Below are positions 15,881 to 23,951 of a stretch of DNA of 64,000 nucleotides, piece after piece. Source of the DNA: Pontimicrobium aquaticum (GTDB lineage: Bacteria > Bacteroidota > Bacteroidia > Flavobacteriales > Flavobacteriaceae); contig NZ_SUPL01000001.1 of assembly GCF_005047595.1 (NCBI RefSeq), positions 186,001 through 250,000 on the forward strand. Reading direction: 5' to 3'. Below the pieces are notes generated by a model. The model had not been told where the DNA came from. It ran no database searches and saw only the letters and a program-made list of their open reading frames with translations. A program made the translations under genes and the position numbers. Within the stretch, counting starts at the first letter, position 1, and every line of letters begins with the position of its first letter.

Positions 15881-16858
15881 TTACAAATCCAAAAGATATG
15901 CAAAAATTAAAGGTGCAACTATCGTTGCATCACTTTCAATAATAAATTTTGGTGTATCAATATCTAATTTTCCCCAAGTAATTTTCTCGTTTGGCACAGC
16001 TCCAGAATACGAACCATAGCTAGTAGTTGAATCACTTATTTGGCAAAAATAACTCCAGAATGGTGTGTCTGTACGTTCCATATCTTGATATAACATTGGC
16101 ACGACACAAATAGGGAAATCACCTGCAATTCCGCCTCCTATTTGAAAAAAACCAATGCCTTTTTTAGAATTATCTGTGTACCAATTGGCTAAAAAAGTCA
16201 TGTATTCAATTCCAGATTTCATAGTGCTAGCTTTGAGTTCGCCTTTAAGCACATAGCTTGCAAAAATATTCCCCATAGTACTGTCTTCCCAACCTGGACA
16301 TACAATGGATAAGTTTTTCTCTGCAGCAGCATACATCCAAGAATCTTTTAAGTCGATTTCATAATATTGCTCAAGCACTCCAGACAACAACATTTTGTAC
16401 ATATATTCGTGTGGTAAATAGCGTTCGCCATTAGCTTCAGCATCTTTCCATATTTTATAAATATGTTCTTGTAATCTTCGGAAAGCTTCTTCTTCTGGAA
16501 TACACGTATCGGTTACTCTATTTAATCCTTTTTCCAATAATTCCCACTCTTCTTGAGGTGTTAAATCGCGATAGTTAGGTACGCGTTTATAATGCGAATG
16601 TGCTACCAAATTCATGATGTCTTCCTCTAGGTTAGCTCCTGTACATGAAATAATGTGTACTTTGTCTTGACGAATCATTTCAGCAAAACTTTTACCAAGT
16701 TCTGCAGTACTCATAGCACCTGCTAATGATACTAGCATTTTTGAACCAGACTCTAATTGTGCCTCGTAACCTTTTGCTGCATCAACTAAAGCAGCAGCGT
16801 TAAAGTGCAAATAATGTTTTTCTATAAATTGCGAAATTGGGCCTTTAGTAGTCGTCAT
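15881..16858 (-). CDS. Deoxyhypusine-synthase-like protein (probable homospermidine-type polyamine synthase)
   Basis: The ATG at 16858 (MTTTKGPISQF) is chosen; an upstream TTG at 16867 is less likely. The product has 325 residues. NAD-binding-type features are LVSLAGAMSTAELG, ISCTGANLEED and FQIGGGIAGDFP. The C-terminal TWGKLDIDTPKFIIESDAT contains a WGK lysine (about 297) matching the catalytic Lys of deoxyhypusine synthase. Bacteria lack eIF5A, so the acceptor is likely putrescine or another amine; homospermidine is common in flavobacteria. It starts inside the 3' end of the agmatinase gene, with a 14-bp overlap. Confidence 0.85.
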   Translation of the reverse strand: MTTTKGPISQFIEKHYLHFNAAALVDAAKGYEAQLESGSKMLVSLAGAMSTAELGKSFAEMIRQDKVHIISCTGANLEEDIMNLVAHSHYKRVPNYRDLTPQEEWELLEKGLNRVTDTCIPEEEAFRRLQEHIYKIWKDAEANGERYLPHEYMYKMLLSGVLEQYYEIDLKDSWMYAAAEKNLSIVCPGWEDSTMGNIFASYVLKGELKASTMKSGIEYMTFLANWYTDNSKKGIGFFQIGGGIAGDFPICVVPMLYQDMERTDTPFWSYFCQISDSTTSYGSYSGAVPNEKITWGKLDIDTPKFIIESDATIVAPLIFAYLLDL

Positions 16859-17786
16859 CTTCAACAAATTTTAGTGTGTTATTTTTATTTACGTAAGTAC
16901 TTTCAAATGAATTATCATAATCATCATCAGCATCTTCATTTTGGAACTTATAACTTAACATTTTATAATATAGTTTCGCCGCCAGAAAATCAGATGATTT
17001 TTCTTTTGCATTAGGACAAAGCTCTACTATATCAAAACCAACTACATTTTTTTCTTCAAACACTTGTTTTAAGAACTCAAGAGTTTCATACCATAACAAA
17101 CCTCCTGGTTCTGGTGTTCCTGTACTTGGTAAAATTGATGGATCAAACGCATCTAAATCAATGGTGATAAATACATTATCTGTCATTTGGTCAATAGCAG
17201 AGTCCATCCAAGTATCGTCTGTTACCATGTCATGAGCAAAATAGGTTTTTTCCTCATCCATAACTGTTTTTTCAATAGCATCCATAGAACGAATTCCCAC
17301 TTGAATTAAGTTAGTAGTTTGGCTTGCTTCATATACAGCACAAGCGTGATTGCAGGTAGAACCTTCATAGCTTTCACGTAAATCGGCATGTGCATCAAGT
17401 TGTAATACAGTTAAATCTGGAAACATTTCGTTAAAAGCTCTAATAGTACCAATAGAAACAGAGTGCTCGCCGCCAAAAATGGTCACAAATTTGTTCTTTT
17501 TAATATACTTCTTTGTGGTTTGGTGTACTGCATCAACCATAGCTTCTGGCGAGCTATTTTCAGTTACTGCATCAGCAAGATATATACCTTGTTTATACAC
17601 TTCGGTATCTGTTTCAATGTCGTAAAGCTCCATGTTTTCAGACGCATTTAAAAATGCTTCAGGACCTTTATCGGCTCCTTTTTGCCATGTGCTTGTACCA
17701 TCGTAAGGCACAGGAATTAATACAATTTTTGCTTGCTCTAATTTTGCAAGTTCTGCCGGAATTCCAGCATAAGTTTTAGTTTTCAT
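16845..17786 (-). CDS. speB: Agmatinase
   Basis: This is a 313-residue ureohydrolase that converts agmatine to putrescine and urea. Manganese ligands are visible in FGGEHSVSIG near residue 105, LDAHADLRESYEGS near 130 and TIDLDAFDPSILPSTGTPEP near 213. The C-terminal 40 residues are an acidic, Asn-rich extension with EDADDDYDNS that is outside the core fold. It lies 4 nt after speA and overlaps the deoxyhypusine-synthase-like gene, so the three form one pathway unit: arginine, agmatine, putrescine, then a larger polyamine. Confidence 0.93.
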   Translation of the reverse strand: MKTKTYAGIPAELAKLEQAKIVLIPVPYDGTSTWQKGADKGPEAFLNASENMELYDIETDTEVYKQGIYLADAVTENSSPEAMVDAVHQTTKKYIKKNKFVTIFGGEHSVSIGTIRAFNEMFPDLTVLQLDAHADLRESYEGSTCNHACAVYEASQTTNLIQVGIRSMDAIEKTVMDEEKTYFAHDMVTDDTWMDSAIDQMTDNVFITIDLDAFDPSILPSTGTPEPGGLLWYETLEFLKQVFEEKNVVGFDIVELCPNAKEKSSDFLAAKLYYKMLSYKFQNEDADDDYDNSFESTYVNKNNTLKFVEDDDY

Positions 17787-17790
17787 TTTT

Positions 17791-19251
17791 TTATTTATCA
17801 GCTAACACTATGTTAGCATTTTTGTTTATTGTTTGTGTTGTGTTAATATCAGGTTTTGGATCGTAACCCAAAATTTTAAGTAAGTCTTCGCTTTTTTGTT
17901 GCTCACAAAAAAGCTCAGTCGTTATATTTCCTTCAGCATCTTTGTTAATTAAAACATGCTTTGGTGTTGGAATTAAGCAGTGTTGCAACCCTCCAAAACC
18001 TCCAATGGTTTCTTGATAAGCTCCTGTATTAAAAAAGCCTATATACAATGGTTTTTCTTTATTATACTTTGGCAAATAAATAGCATTCATATGTTGCTCA
18101 CTATTATAATAATCGTCGCTATCGCAGGTTAAACCACCAAGTAACACACGCTCGTAACTATCATTCCAACGGTTTATAGGCAACATAATAAAGCGCTTAT
18201 TAATAGCCCAAGTATCAGGAAGTGTTGTGATAAACGACGAGTTAATCATGTTCCATTTTTCACGGTCGTTTTGTTGCTTTTGGTATAGCACTTCGTAAAT
18301 CGCGCCACCACTTTCACCTACTGTAAAACTTCCAAACTCTGTAAAAATATTTGGCACTTCAACACCTTCTTCTTCACAAGTAATATTGATTTGATTTACA
18401 ATTTCATCTACAAGATATTCGTAATCAAAATCGAATGCTAATGAGTTTTTAATTGGAAATCCTCCTCCAATATTTAAGCTATCTAAACTTGGACAAATCT
18501 TTTTTAAGCTCGTATAAACCTTTAAACATTTTAATAATTCGTTCCAATAGTATGCATTATCTCGAATTCCTGTATTAATGAAAAAGTGAAGCATTTTAAG
18601 TTCAACTTTTTCATTATTTTGAATTTGATTTTTGTAAAAAGGTACGATGTTTTTGTAGCCAATTCCTAAGCGAGACGTATAGAATTCAAATTTTGGTTCT
18701 TCTTCAGATGCTATTCGTATTCCTATATTGAAGTTGCCATTGATTTCTTGTGATAACAAATCGATTTCCTCATAATTATCAATGATTGGAATACAGTTTT
18801 TATGTCCTTCATTAATAAGTCTTGCAATATTAGTAACATATTGCGCGCGCTTAAAACCGTTGCTAATAATATAGGTATTATTGTCAATTTTACCTTCACG
18901 CTTTAGATTTTCAACGATATCAATATCAAAAGCCGAAGAGGTTTCAATATGGATATCATTTTTTAACGCTTCATGCAACACATGCTTAAAATGCGAACTT
19001 TTAGTACAATAGCAATAGTTGTATTTACCTTTATAGTCATACTTTTCAATAGCAGCAGTAAACCATTGTTTTGCTCGTTGAATATTATTTGATATTTGTG
19101 GTAAATACGTGAATTTTAAAGGTGCTCCATACTGTTCAACCAATTGCATTAGGTTAACATTATGAAAGCGTAGTTTGTGTTCCGCAAGTTTAAATTCATC
19201 TTGTGGAAAATCGAATGTTTGATTGATTAGATCAATATATTTAGTATTCAT
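17791..19251 (-). CDS. speA: Arginine decarboxylase (fold III, PLP-dependent)
   Basis: This is a 486-residue decarboxylase making agmatine. PLP lysine is Lys84 in YCYCTKSSHFKHVL. The barrel pieces include HIETSSAFDIDIV, LHFFINTGIRDN, LNIGGGFP, FGSFTVGESGG and the active-site Cys of LLGGLTCDSDDYY. It is shorter than the E. coli enzyme and is the form typical of Bacteroidota. The ATG at 19251 follows a roughly 270-nt leader with a good promoter, hairpins and a 50-codon ORF, so expression is probably controlled at the leader. Confidence 0.92.
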   Translation of the reverse strand: MNTKYIDLINQTFDFPQDEFKLAEHKLRFHNVNLMQLVEQYGAPLKFTYLPQISNNIQRAKQWFTAAIEKYDYKGKYNYCYCTKSSHFKHVLHEALKNDIHIETSSAFDIDIVENLKREGKIDNNTYIISNGFKRAQYVTNIARLINEGHKNCIPIIDNYEEIDLLSQEINGNFNIGIRIASEEEPKFEFYTSRLGIGYKNIVPFYKNQIQNNEKVELKMLHFFINTGIRDNAYYWNELLKCLKVYTSLKKICPSLDSLNIGGGFPIKNSLAFDFDYEYLVDEIVNQINITCEEEGVEVPNIFTEFGSFTVGESGGAIYEVLYQKQQNDREKWNMINSSFITTLPDTWAINKRFIMLPINRWNDSYERVLLGGLTCDSDDYYNSEQHMNAIYLPKYNKEKPLYIGFFNTGAYQETIGGFGGLQHCLIPTPKHVLINKDAEGNITTELFCEQQKSEDLLKILGYDPKPDINTTQTINKNANIVLADK

Positions 19252-19520
19252 TATTAGTTTAAAAAACGTGATTAATTAAAAATTGAAATAAGAAACGCTA
19301 CGTTTCAAAAAAAACGGAAATAATAATGATGATATATCAAACCTGAAGTGGATTTTGTGTTGTTGGCACAAAACCATACATATGCTGACTAGCAGCGATT
19401 GGAGTAACGGAAGTTAGCTTTAAAATTCGGTCGCTTATCCTATAAGCTGCTTTTGAATATGACTTCCTAATTTTCAAAAGCCCGAACATAGAAACAGGTT
19501 TCAATTTGTTCAGCTAAATG
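19252..19520 (-). promoter_or_regulatory. Structured leader RNA of the speA operon
   Basis: Read on the minus strand, the leader carries several simple hairpins: GAAACCTGTTTC just before the small ORF, GCTTATAGGATAAGC (six perfect pairs), GCTGCTAGTCAGC, GGTTTTGTG facing CACAAAATCC, and GAAACGTAGCGTTTC about 45 nt before speA. A run of eight T lies just before the last hairpin. This density of local stems, together with an ORF of 50 codons, points to attenuation or translational control by arginine or polyamines. I cannot assign it to a named riboswitch class. Confidence 0.6.
19337..19489 (-). CDS. 50-residue ORF in the speA leader (possible leader peptide)
   Basis: The ORF starts with ATG at 19489 and ends with TGA at 19337-19339. 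The product begins MFGLLKIRKSYSKAAYRISD and ends MYGFVPTTQNPLQV. It is basic in the first 25 residues and uncharged near the end. The ATG is about 30 nt after the predicted transcription start, and the stop is 85 nt before speA. It is a good candidate for a regulatory leader peptide that senses arginine or a polyamine, or a small real protein. The alternative is chance within a structured RNA. Confidence 0.55.
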   Translation of the reverse strand: MFGLLKIRKSYSKAAYRISDRILKLTSVTPIAASQHMYGFVPTTQNPLQV

Positions 19521-19525
19521 CGTAG

Positions 19526-19553
19526 CAAATGTAATTTATTTTTTAATACGCAA
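19526..19553 (-). promoter_or_regulatory. Promoter of the speA operon
   Basis: On the minus strand TTG (19551-19553) is followed by a 17-nt spacer and TACATTTG (19526-19533). This matches the Bacteroidota -33/-7 promoter form well. The predicted start is near 19520, giving a leader of about 270 nt. Confidence 0.75.
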
Positions 19554-19596
19554 TACTTTTTTGTGATTTTTTTTGTTGCCTTTGAAAACCCTCTAC

Positions 19597-19629
19597 TAAA
19601 ATCTCCTTTTCAACAAAAAGGAGATTTTA
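19597..19629. repeat. Inverted repeat downstream of the cold-shock gene
   Basis: TAAAATCTCCTTTT (from 19597) pairs with AAAAGGAGATTTTA (to 19629) across a short loop. The stem is perfect over about 13 bp. It lies just beyond the terminator at 19635-19669 and could be a back-up terminator or RNA-stabilising stem for the cold-shock transcript. Confidence 0.6.
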
Positions 19630-19634
19630 AATTA

Positions 19635-19669
19635 TAAAAAAAGACCGTTTGAAAAAACGGTCTTTTTTT
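19635..19669 (-). terminator. Rho-independent terminator of the cold-shock gene
   Basis: AAGACCGTTT and AAACGGTCTT form a GC-containing stem flanked by seven A on one side and seven T on the other, so it can work in both directions. It lies 45 nt after the stop of the cold-shock gene on the minus strand. Confidence 0.85.
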
Positions 19670-19713
19670 ATACATAATGCATTTCTTTATAAGACAAACA
19701 TTATTTTTAGGGT

Positions 19714-19908
19714 TTAACTTATAACTTCAACGTTTATTGCGTTTAAACCTTTTCTACCTTGCTCAGTGTTATACTGAACTTTGTCATCTTCTCTAATTTC
19801 ATCTGTTAAACCAGAATTATGTACGAAAATATCTTCACCTGTTTCTGATGATTTAATAAATCCAAATCCCTTGATATTGTCAAAAAATTTTACTGTGCCT
19901 TCTTGCAT
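19714..19908 (-). CDS. Cold-shock protein, CspA family
   Basis: This is a 64-residue single cold-shock domain. RNP1 is KGFGFI and RNP2 is DIFVH. The sequence starts MQEGTVKFFDNIKGFGFIKS, the standard family start. It binds single-stranded RNA or DNA and acts as an RNA chaperone. It has its own promoter about 230 nt upstream and its own terminator, so it is monocistronic. The long untranslated leader is a feature shared with cold-inducible csp genes. Confidence 0.95.
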   Translation of the reverse strand: MQEGTVKFFDNIKGFGFIKSSETGEDIFVHNSGLTDEIREDDKVQYNTEQGRKGLNAINVEVIS

Positions 19909-20128
19909 CTTTACTTAATTTTATAAATTATTAATTGTTATTTTCACAATAAAGAACATCCTAATTAAGAAAAGCATACTAAAAAATTATTAATGAAATT
20001 GAAAACAATTCATATAATTTAAAACACTATTGAAAAAGTAATTGTAAAATAAAATTGGAAAGAAGAGAAAAACTCGTAAAACTAATTGTACTATATACTA
20101 CCTTAAAACTCTATAGGTATCTTTTATT
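19909..20128 (-). promoter_or_regulatory. Long 5' UTR of the cold-shock gene
   Basis: About 220 nt separate the predicted start (near 20128) from the csp ATG. The stretch is very AT-rich and holds no ORF of note. Long leaders that refold in the cold are known for cspA mRNAs; a similar role is inferred here. The rest of the gap up to 20220 holds the promoter and the tail of the upstream gene. Confidence 0.5.
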
Positions 20129-20134
20129 GTGATG

Positions 20135-20142
20135 CAAAAATA
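20135..20142 (-). promoter_or_regulatory. Candidate -7 element of the cold-shock gene
   Basis: Minus-strand TATTTTTG matches TAnnTTTG exactly and is followed by CATC, a common start context. A -33 TTG is not obvious. Confidence 0.55.
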
Positions 20143-20220
20143 CAACATTTAACTTGCTCTATCTAATATTTTGACATAAATGTTGTTTTGCATATAAACG
20201 TTAAACAAAACTAAAAAACC

Positions 20221-21060
20221 TTAAAGCATCTTCAAGTTATTAACTTCTAGCTCGGTTAGGTGTTTCCAGTGACCACGAGGAATATCTTTTTTAGTAAGTT
20301 CAGCTATCATGACACAATCCACTTTAATAATGTCGTATTTAAAGTGTTCAAAAATGGTTCTAATAATGGTGTTTCCAGTGTTTTTAATTTTTAACCCTAT
20401 TTCTCTTTTAGGAGCACCATCAATATAGCTTATATCTTCAACAGCAATTTCTTTTCCAGCTATTTTAAACCCTTCTTTTATTTGCTTAAGGTCTTCGTAT
20501 TTTAAGTTTTTATCCAACTCGACATGAAATAATCTTGCCACTCCATTTTTAGAGTTGGTAAATTTATTATGCACAGCATCATCATTAGTAAATAATAATA
20601 ATCCCGTAGAATTTCTACCTAATCGTCCTATTGGTTTTATACGCGAAGTGGTTGCGTTGGCCACTAAATCCATTACTGTTCTACCTTTACCTTCACTGGT
20701 AGTAGTAGCAAAACCTTTGGGTTTATTTAATAGTACATATGCTTTTTTCTCAGGGCTAATACGCGCACCATCATAACGAACTTCATCATCCAGTTTTACC
20801 TTATAACCCATTTCGGTAATTACTTTACCGTTTACAGTTACCAAACCAATAGCTATATGCTCATCGGCTTCACGACGTGAACACATGCCTGAATTAGCAA
20901 TGTATTTATTTAATCTAATTTCGTTAGGATTAGGCGTGCTTTTTTGTTGAGGCTTTTTCTTTATTGGAGCATTTCCTCTTGCATAACTTTCCTTACGTGT
21001 GTGATTTGCACCACGTCCAGAAGGTTTTCCTTTTCTTTTATTATCTCGCTGTTTAGCCAT
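20221..21060 (-). CDS. RsuA/RluB-family pseudouridine synthase paralogue lacking the catalytic Asp
   Basis: This is a 279-residue protein: a basic N-terminal tail (1-45), an S4 RNA-binding domain (IRLNKYIANSGMCSRREADE, 48-67) and a synthase domain. The family motif GRLDxxTxGLLL reads GRLGRNSTGLLL here (145-156), with Gly148 in place of the catalytic Asp. The usual KNRIVRRIFE site is also altered (NTIIRTIFEH). It may be an RNA-binding protein without pseudouridylation activity, perhaps beside a normal paralogue elsewhere. Its own -7 element sits 16 nt before the ATG. Confidence 0.8.
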   Translation of the reverse strand: MAKQRDNKRKGKPSGRGANHTRKESYARGNAPIKKKPQQKSTPNPNEIRLNKYIANSGMCSRREADEHIAIGLVTVNGKVITEMGYKVKLDDEVRYDGARISPEKKAYVLLNKPKGFATTTSEGKGRTVMDLVANATTSRIKPIGRLGRNSTGLLLFTNDDAVHNKFTNSKNGVARLFHVELDKNLKYEDLKQIKEGFKIAGKEIAVEDISYIDGAPKREIGLKIKNTGNTIIRTIFEHFKYDIIKVDCVMIAELTKKDIPRGHWKHLTELEVNNLKML

Positions 21061-21075
21061 TGCTTAAAATTTTTG

Positions 21076-21083
21076 CAAAGATA
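21076..21083 (-). promoter_or_regulatory. Candidate -7 element of the pseudouridine-synthase-like gene
   Basis: Minus-strand TATCTTTG followed by CAAAAA fits TAnnTTTG and is in the 38-nt gap before the ATG at 21060. The transcript would have a very short leader of about 10 nt. Confidence 0.55.
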
Positions 21084-21098
21084 CTACAATAGTTTGCA

Positions 21099-22049
21099 TT
21101 AACTATTAAAATCTACGGTAGATTGACGCTCTCTATTCACACTTAGTTTTGTAACATCAGGACGTGAATAATGCCCAACAGGATCAAAGTTTTGACGCTC
21201 TTCATAGACACGATTAAAGTCAATGGTTTGCATAATTAACCCTTCTTTTTCTAGTACAGGTTCCATAATCCATTCGCCATCTGGTCCTGCAATACAACTA
21301 CCACCATTAGCTAAGGTTTCAGGAGCATTTTGAAGTATTTGATTTAAATGAGGAGTGGCTCGTGGAAAATCACTTTTACTCATTAAACTAGACACAGACA
21401 CCACGTATGAACGTGATTCTCGTGCTATAAAACGCGTAATATCTTTAGTGTTATGGTCGCTTCCAGGCCATACTGCGATATGCAAGTTTTCACCTAAGCC
21501 ATAGAGCGCTGCTCTTGGTAATGGCATCCAGTTTTCCCAACAGTTTAATCCTCCAACGGTAAATTGTTTAAGAGGGTGTACCTGCAAACCATTGCCATCT
21601 CCAGGTGACCATGTTAAACGTTCATCGTAAGTTGGCTGTAGTTTTCTATGTACCGATTTTATCTCTCCTTTTTGATTGATATACACTAACGAGGCATACA
21701 CACTATGTCCTCCTCTATCTAACGGACGTTCAATTACACCTAAGTAAATCGCCATTTTATGTTCTTTTGCTAATTGGCAAATACTATCTAAATCGCCATT
21801 TTCGATGGTAATAGAATTAGCAACATAATGTCTGTGTAATTCTTTATTAACTTTTTTATCCCATTCGGCGCCTCCTGTTAACGCTAACCAAAATGGATAC
21901 CCAGGAATTAAACCTTCACCAAATACTATTAGCTCACATTGCTCTTTAGCAGCATCATTAATTGACTGCTCTACTTTTTTAATAGTTTCTTGCTTGTTTA
22001 ACCATACAGGTGCAATTTGAGCCATGGCTATCTTTAAGGTGTTCTCCAT
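21099..22049 (-). CDS. Nitrilase-type carbon-nitrogen hydrolase
   Basis: This is a 316-residue member of the nitrilase superfamily, with the Glu-Lys-Cys triad in GEGLIPGYP (near residue 45), HRKLQPTYDERL (near 134) and GGLNCWENWMPL (Cys near 169). The CWEN form and PTYDER fit the true nitrilase branch rather than amidases. It would hydrolyse a nitrile to an acid and ammonia, but the natural substrate is unknown. Its start shares one base with the end of the UbiA prenyltransferase gene. It is the last gene of the mevalonate-containing operon. Confidence 0.85.
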   Translation of the reverse strand: MENTLKIAMAQIAPVWLNKQETIKKVEQSINDAAKEQCELIVFGEGLIPGYPFWLALTGGAEWDKKVNKELHRHYVANSITIENGDLDSICQLAKEHKMAIYLGVIERPLDRGGHSVYASLVYINQKGEIKSVHRKLQPTYDERLTWSPGDGNGLQVHPLKQFTVGGLNCWENWMPLPRAALYGLGENLHIAVWPGSDHNTKDITRFIARESRSYVVSVSSLMSKSDFPRATPHLNQILQNAPETLANGGSCIAGPDGEWIMEPVLEKEGLIMQTIDFNRVYEERQNFDPVGHYSRPDVTKLSVNRERQSTVDFNS

Positions 22050-22954
22050 TATAAAATTCGGTTTAAAACAACATTTATGTCAATTAATACTATGCTAAAT
22101 ACGCCAGCAACAATTATAAATTTCAATATGTTATGCAATAATAAATAATGTGATTTGCTGTTTGATTTCCATACTAAAATTAGAAAAATTAAAAGTAACA
22201 CTACACTTAAATAAAAGAAATACGTCATGCGTCCTACTTGAAAATTGTAAATTAGTAAATAAGCTGGAATAAGTGTTAATATAGCTAAAATGGTAAGCAT
22301 TACTTTAGACGTCTTCTCACCATAAACTATTGGTATGGTCTTATAACCTAGTGCTAAATCGCCTTTAATATTTTCGAGGTCTTTAGTGAGTTCTCTCATA
22401 GACAAAATTAAAAACAAAAACATGGCATGTACAAAAATGACAGATTCAAAATTCTTATAATAAATAAATACTGCAAAAAAGGGTGTAATAGTTAGTATTG
22501 CTGATGTTACATTACCAATAATTGGCATTTTCTTTAGTTTGTGCGAATAAAACCAGATACCAAAAATGTAAAACGAAAAGAAAATAACTGCCCTAAATGA
22601 CACATAACTTGCAAAAATGACTGCGATAAAATTCAACACAAAATAAAACACTAGTTTGGTGTTTTGACTTACCAATCTGTCTAACATAGATTTTTGAGGA
22701 CGATTGATTAGGTCTTTCTCTGAATCGTAAAAATTATTAATAATATAACCACTTGCAATAGTTGTTGCTGAGGCGAGAATAATCATAAGTAAATTCAAAT
22801 CGAAAACGACAGATTTTATTGGTTTGTCGTGAGCAAGTATATATATTGCTGATAAATACTGTGCTATAATAACGATGAGTACATTGTAACCTCTAACGAC
22901 AGAAAACATACTGAAAAACTTCAGTAAAACGTGTTTTTGTTGTCTAGAAAACAT
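22049..22954 (-). CDS. UbiA-family prenyltransferase, geranylgeranylglycerol-phosphate-type
   Basis: This is a 301-residue integral membrane protein with about eight membrane segments. The two Asp-rich substrate loops are NNFYDSEKD (near residue 75) and KDLENIKGD (near 188), the signature of UbiA enzymes. The second motif with ENIKGD and IPIVYG resembles the branch annotated as digeranylgeranylglyceryl-phosphate synthase. It lies directly after mevalonate-pathway genes, which would supply isoprenoid. The acceptor (quinone head group or glycerol-phosphate ether) is uncertain. Confidence 0.82.
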   Translation of the reverse strand: MFSRQQKHVLLKFFSMFSVVRGYNVLIVIIAQYLSAIYILAHDKPIKSVVFDLNLLMIILASATTIASGYIINNFYDSEKDLINRPQKSMLDRLVSQNTKLVFYFVLNFIAVIFASYVSFRAVIFFSFYIFGIWFYSHKLKKMPIIGNVTSAILTITPFFAVFIYYKNFESVIFVHAMFLFLILSMRELTKDLENIKGDLALGYKTIPIVYGEKTSKVMLTILAILTLIPAYLLIYNFQVGRMTYFFYLSVVLLLIFLILVWKSNSKSHYLLLHNILKFIIVAGVFSIVLIDINVVLNRIL

Positions 22955-22964
22955 ATGAAGGTAT

Positions 22965-23894
22965 TTAGAAGTTATAGACTACTTCTAATTTATAATCGGA
23001 TAATGATTTTTGGGCTTTATCAAAGTCTTCAGTGAAACCTAAAATATAACCTCCTCCTCCAGAACCACAGAGTTTTAAATAATAGTCGTTGGTTTCAAGT
23101 CCCTTTTTCCATAACTCATGAAATTGTTTAGGAATCATAGGTTTAAAATGGTTCAATACGACTTTAGATAGTTGCTTTGTATTACTAAATAACGATTTAA
23201 TATCGCCTTTCAAGAAGTCTTCAACACAAGCATCTGTATGTTTTATAAATTGATCTTTAAGCATTTTTCGGAAACCTTCTTGCTTCATGTTTTCCATAAA
23301 AATACCAACCATTGGTGCTGTTTCTCCAATAATGCCACTATCTAATAAAAACACAGCTCCTTTTCCATTACTTTGCTGTGATGGAATTCCAGTGGCTTCA
23401 ATATTATCTTTGGAGTTGATAAGAATTGGAATACTTAAATAACTATTTAAAGGATCTAGACCAGAAGATTTTCCATGGAAAAAAGATTCCATTTCAGAAA
23501 ATATAGTCTTTAATTTTAATAGCTTTTCACGAGTTAAGTTCTCTAAAACCGTTATTTTATCTTGAGCGTATTTATCGTAAATAGCTGCTACTAAAGCACC
23601 ACTACTACCAACACCATATCCTTGTGGAATTGAGGAATCAAAATACATTCCAGAATTCACATCGGCTTTAAGCGATTTAAAATCAAAAGACACTAAATCA
23701 ACATCTATGGTTTCTAAATAGTTGACAAATGATTTTAGGTTTTTATTAGAAATAATTGCATGTTCTGATGGGTTATCGTCTTTCTTCAATGCACCATTGT
23801 AGAAACTATAAGGAATAGAAAGTCCCTTAGAATCTTTAATGATTCCGTACTCTCCAAAGAGTAATATTTTTGAATAAAATAAGGGTCCTTTCAT
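22965..23894 (-). CDS. GHMP kinase, mevalonate-kinase-like
   Basis: This is a 309-residue GHMP kinase. It starts GPLFYSKILLFGEYGII, as expected for substrate-binding strand 1. The phosphate-binding loop is IPQGYGVGSSGALVAAIYDK near residue 89, and the C-terminal motif is LCGSGGGGYILGF. It is 57 nt after mvaD, so mevalonate or phosphomevalonate is the likely substrate. I cannot separate mevalonate kinase from phosphomevalonate kinase from sequence alone. Confidence 0.82.
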   Translation of the reverse strand: MKGPLFYSKILLFGEYGIIKDSKGLSIPYSFYNGALKKDDNPSEHAIISNKNLKSFVNYLETIDVDLVSFDFKSLKADVNSGMYFDSSIPQGYGVGSSGALVAAIYDKYAQDKITVLENLTREKLLKLKTIFSEMESFFHGKSSGLDPLNSYLSIPILINSKDNIEATGIPSQQSNGKGAVFLLDSGIIGETAPMVGIFMENMKQEGFRKMLKDQFIKHTDACVEDFLKGDIKSLFSNTKQLSKVVLNHFKPMIPKQFHELWKKGLETNDYYLKLCGSGGGGYILGFTEDFDKAQKSLSDYKLEVVYNF

Positions 23895-23951
23895 AAGTGT
23901 TATACTATTTTGTTTAACAATATAGTAATATTTTTAAACATTTATACAAAT

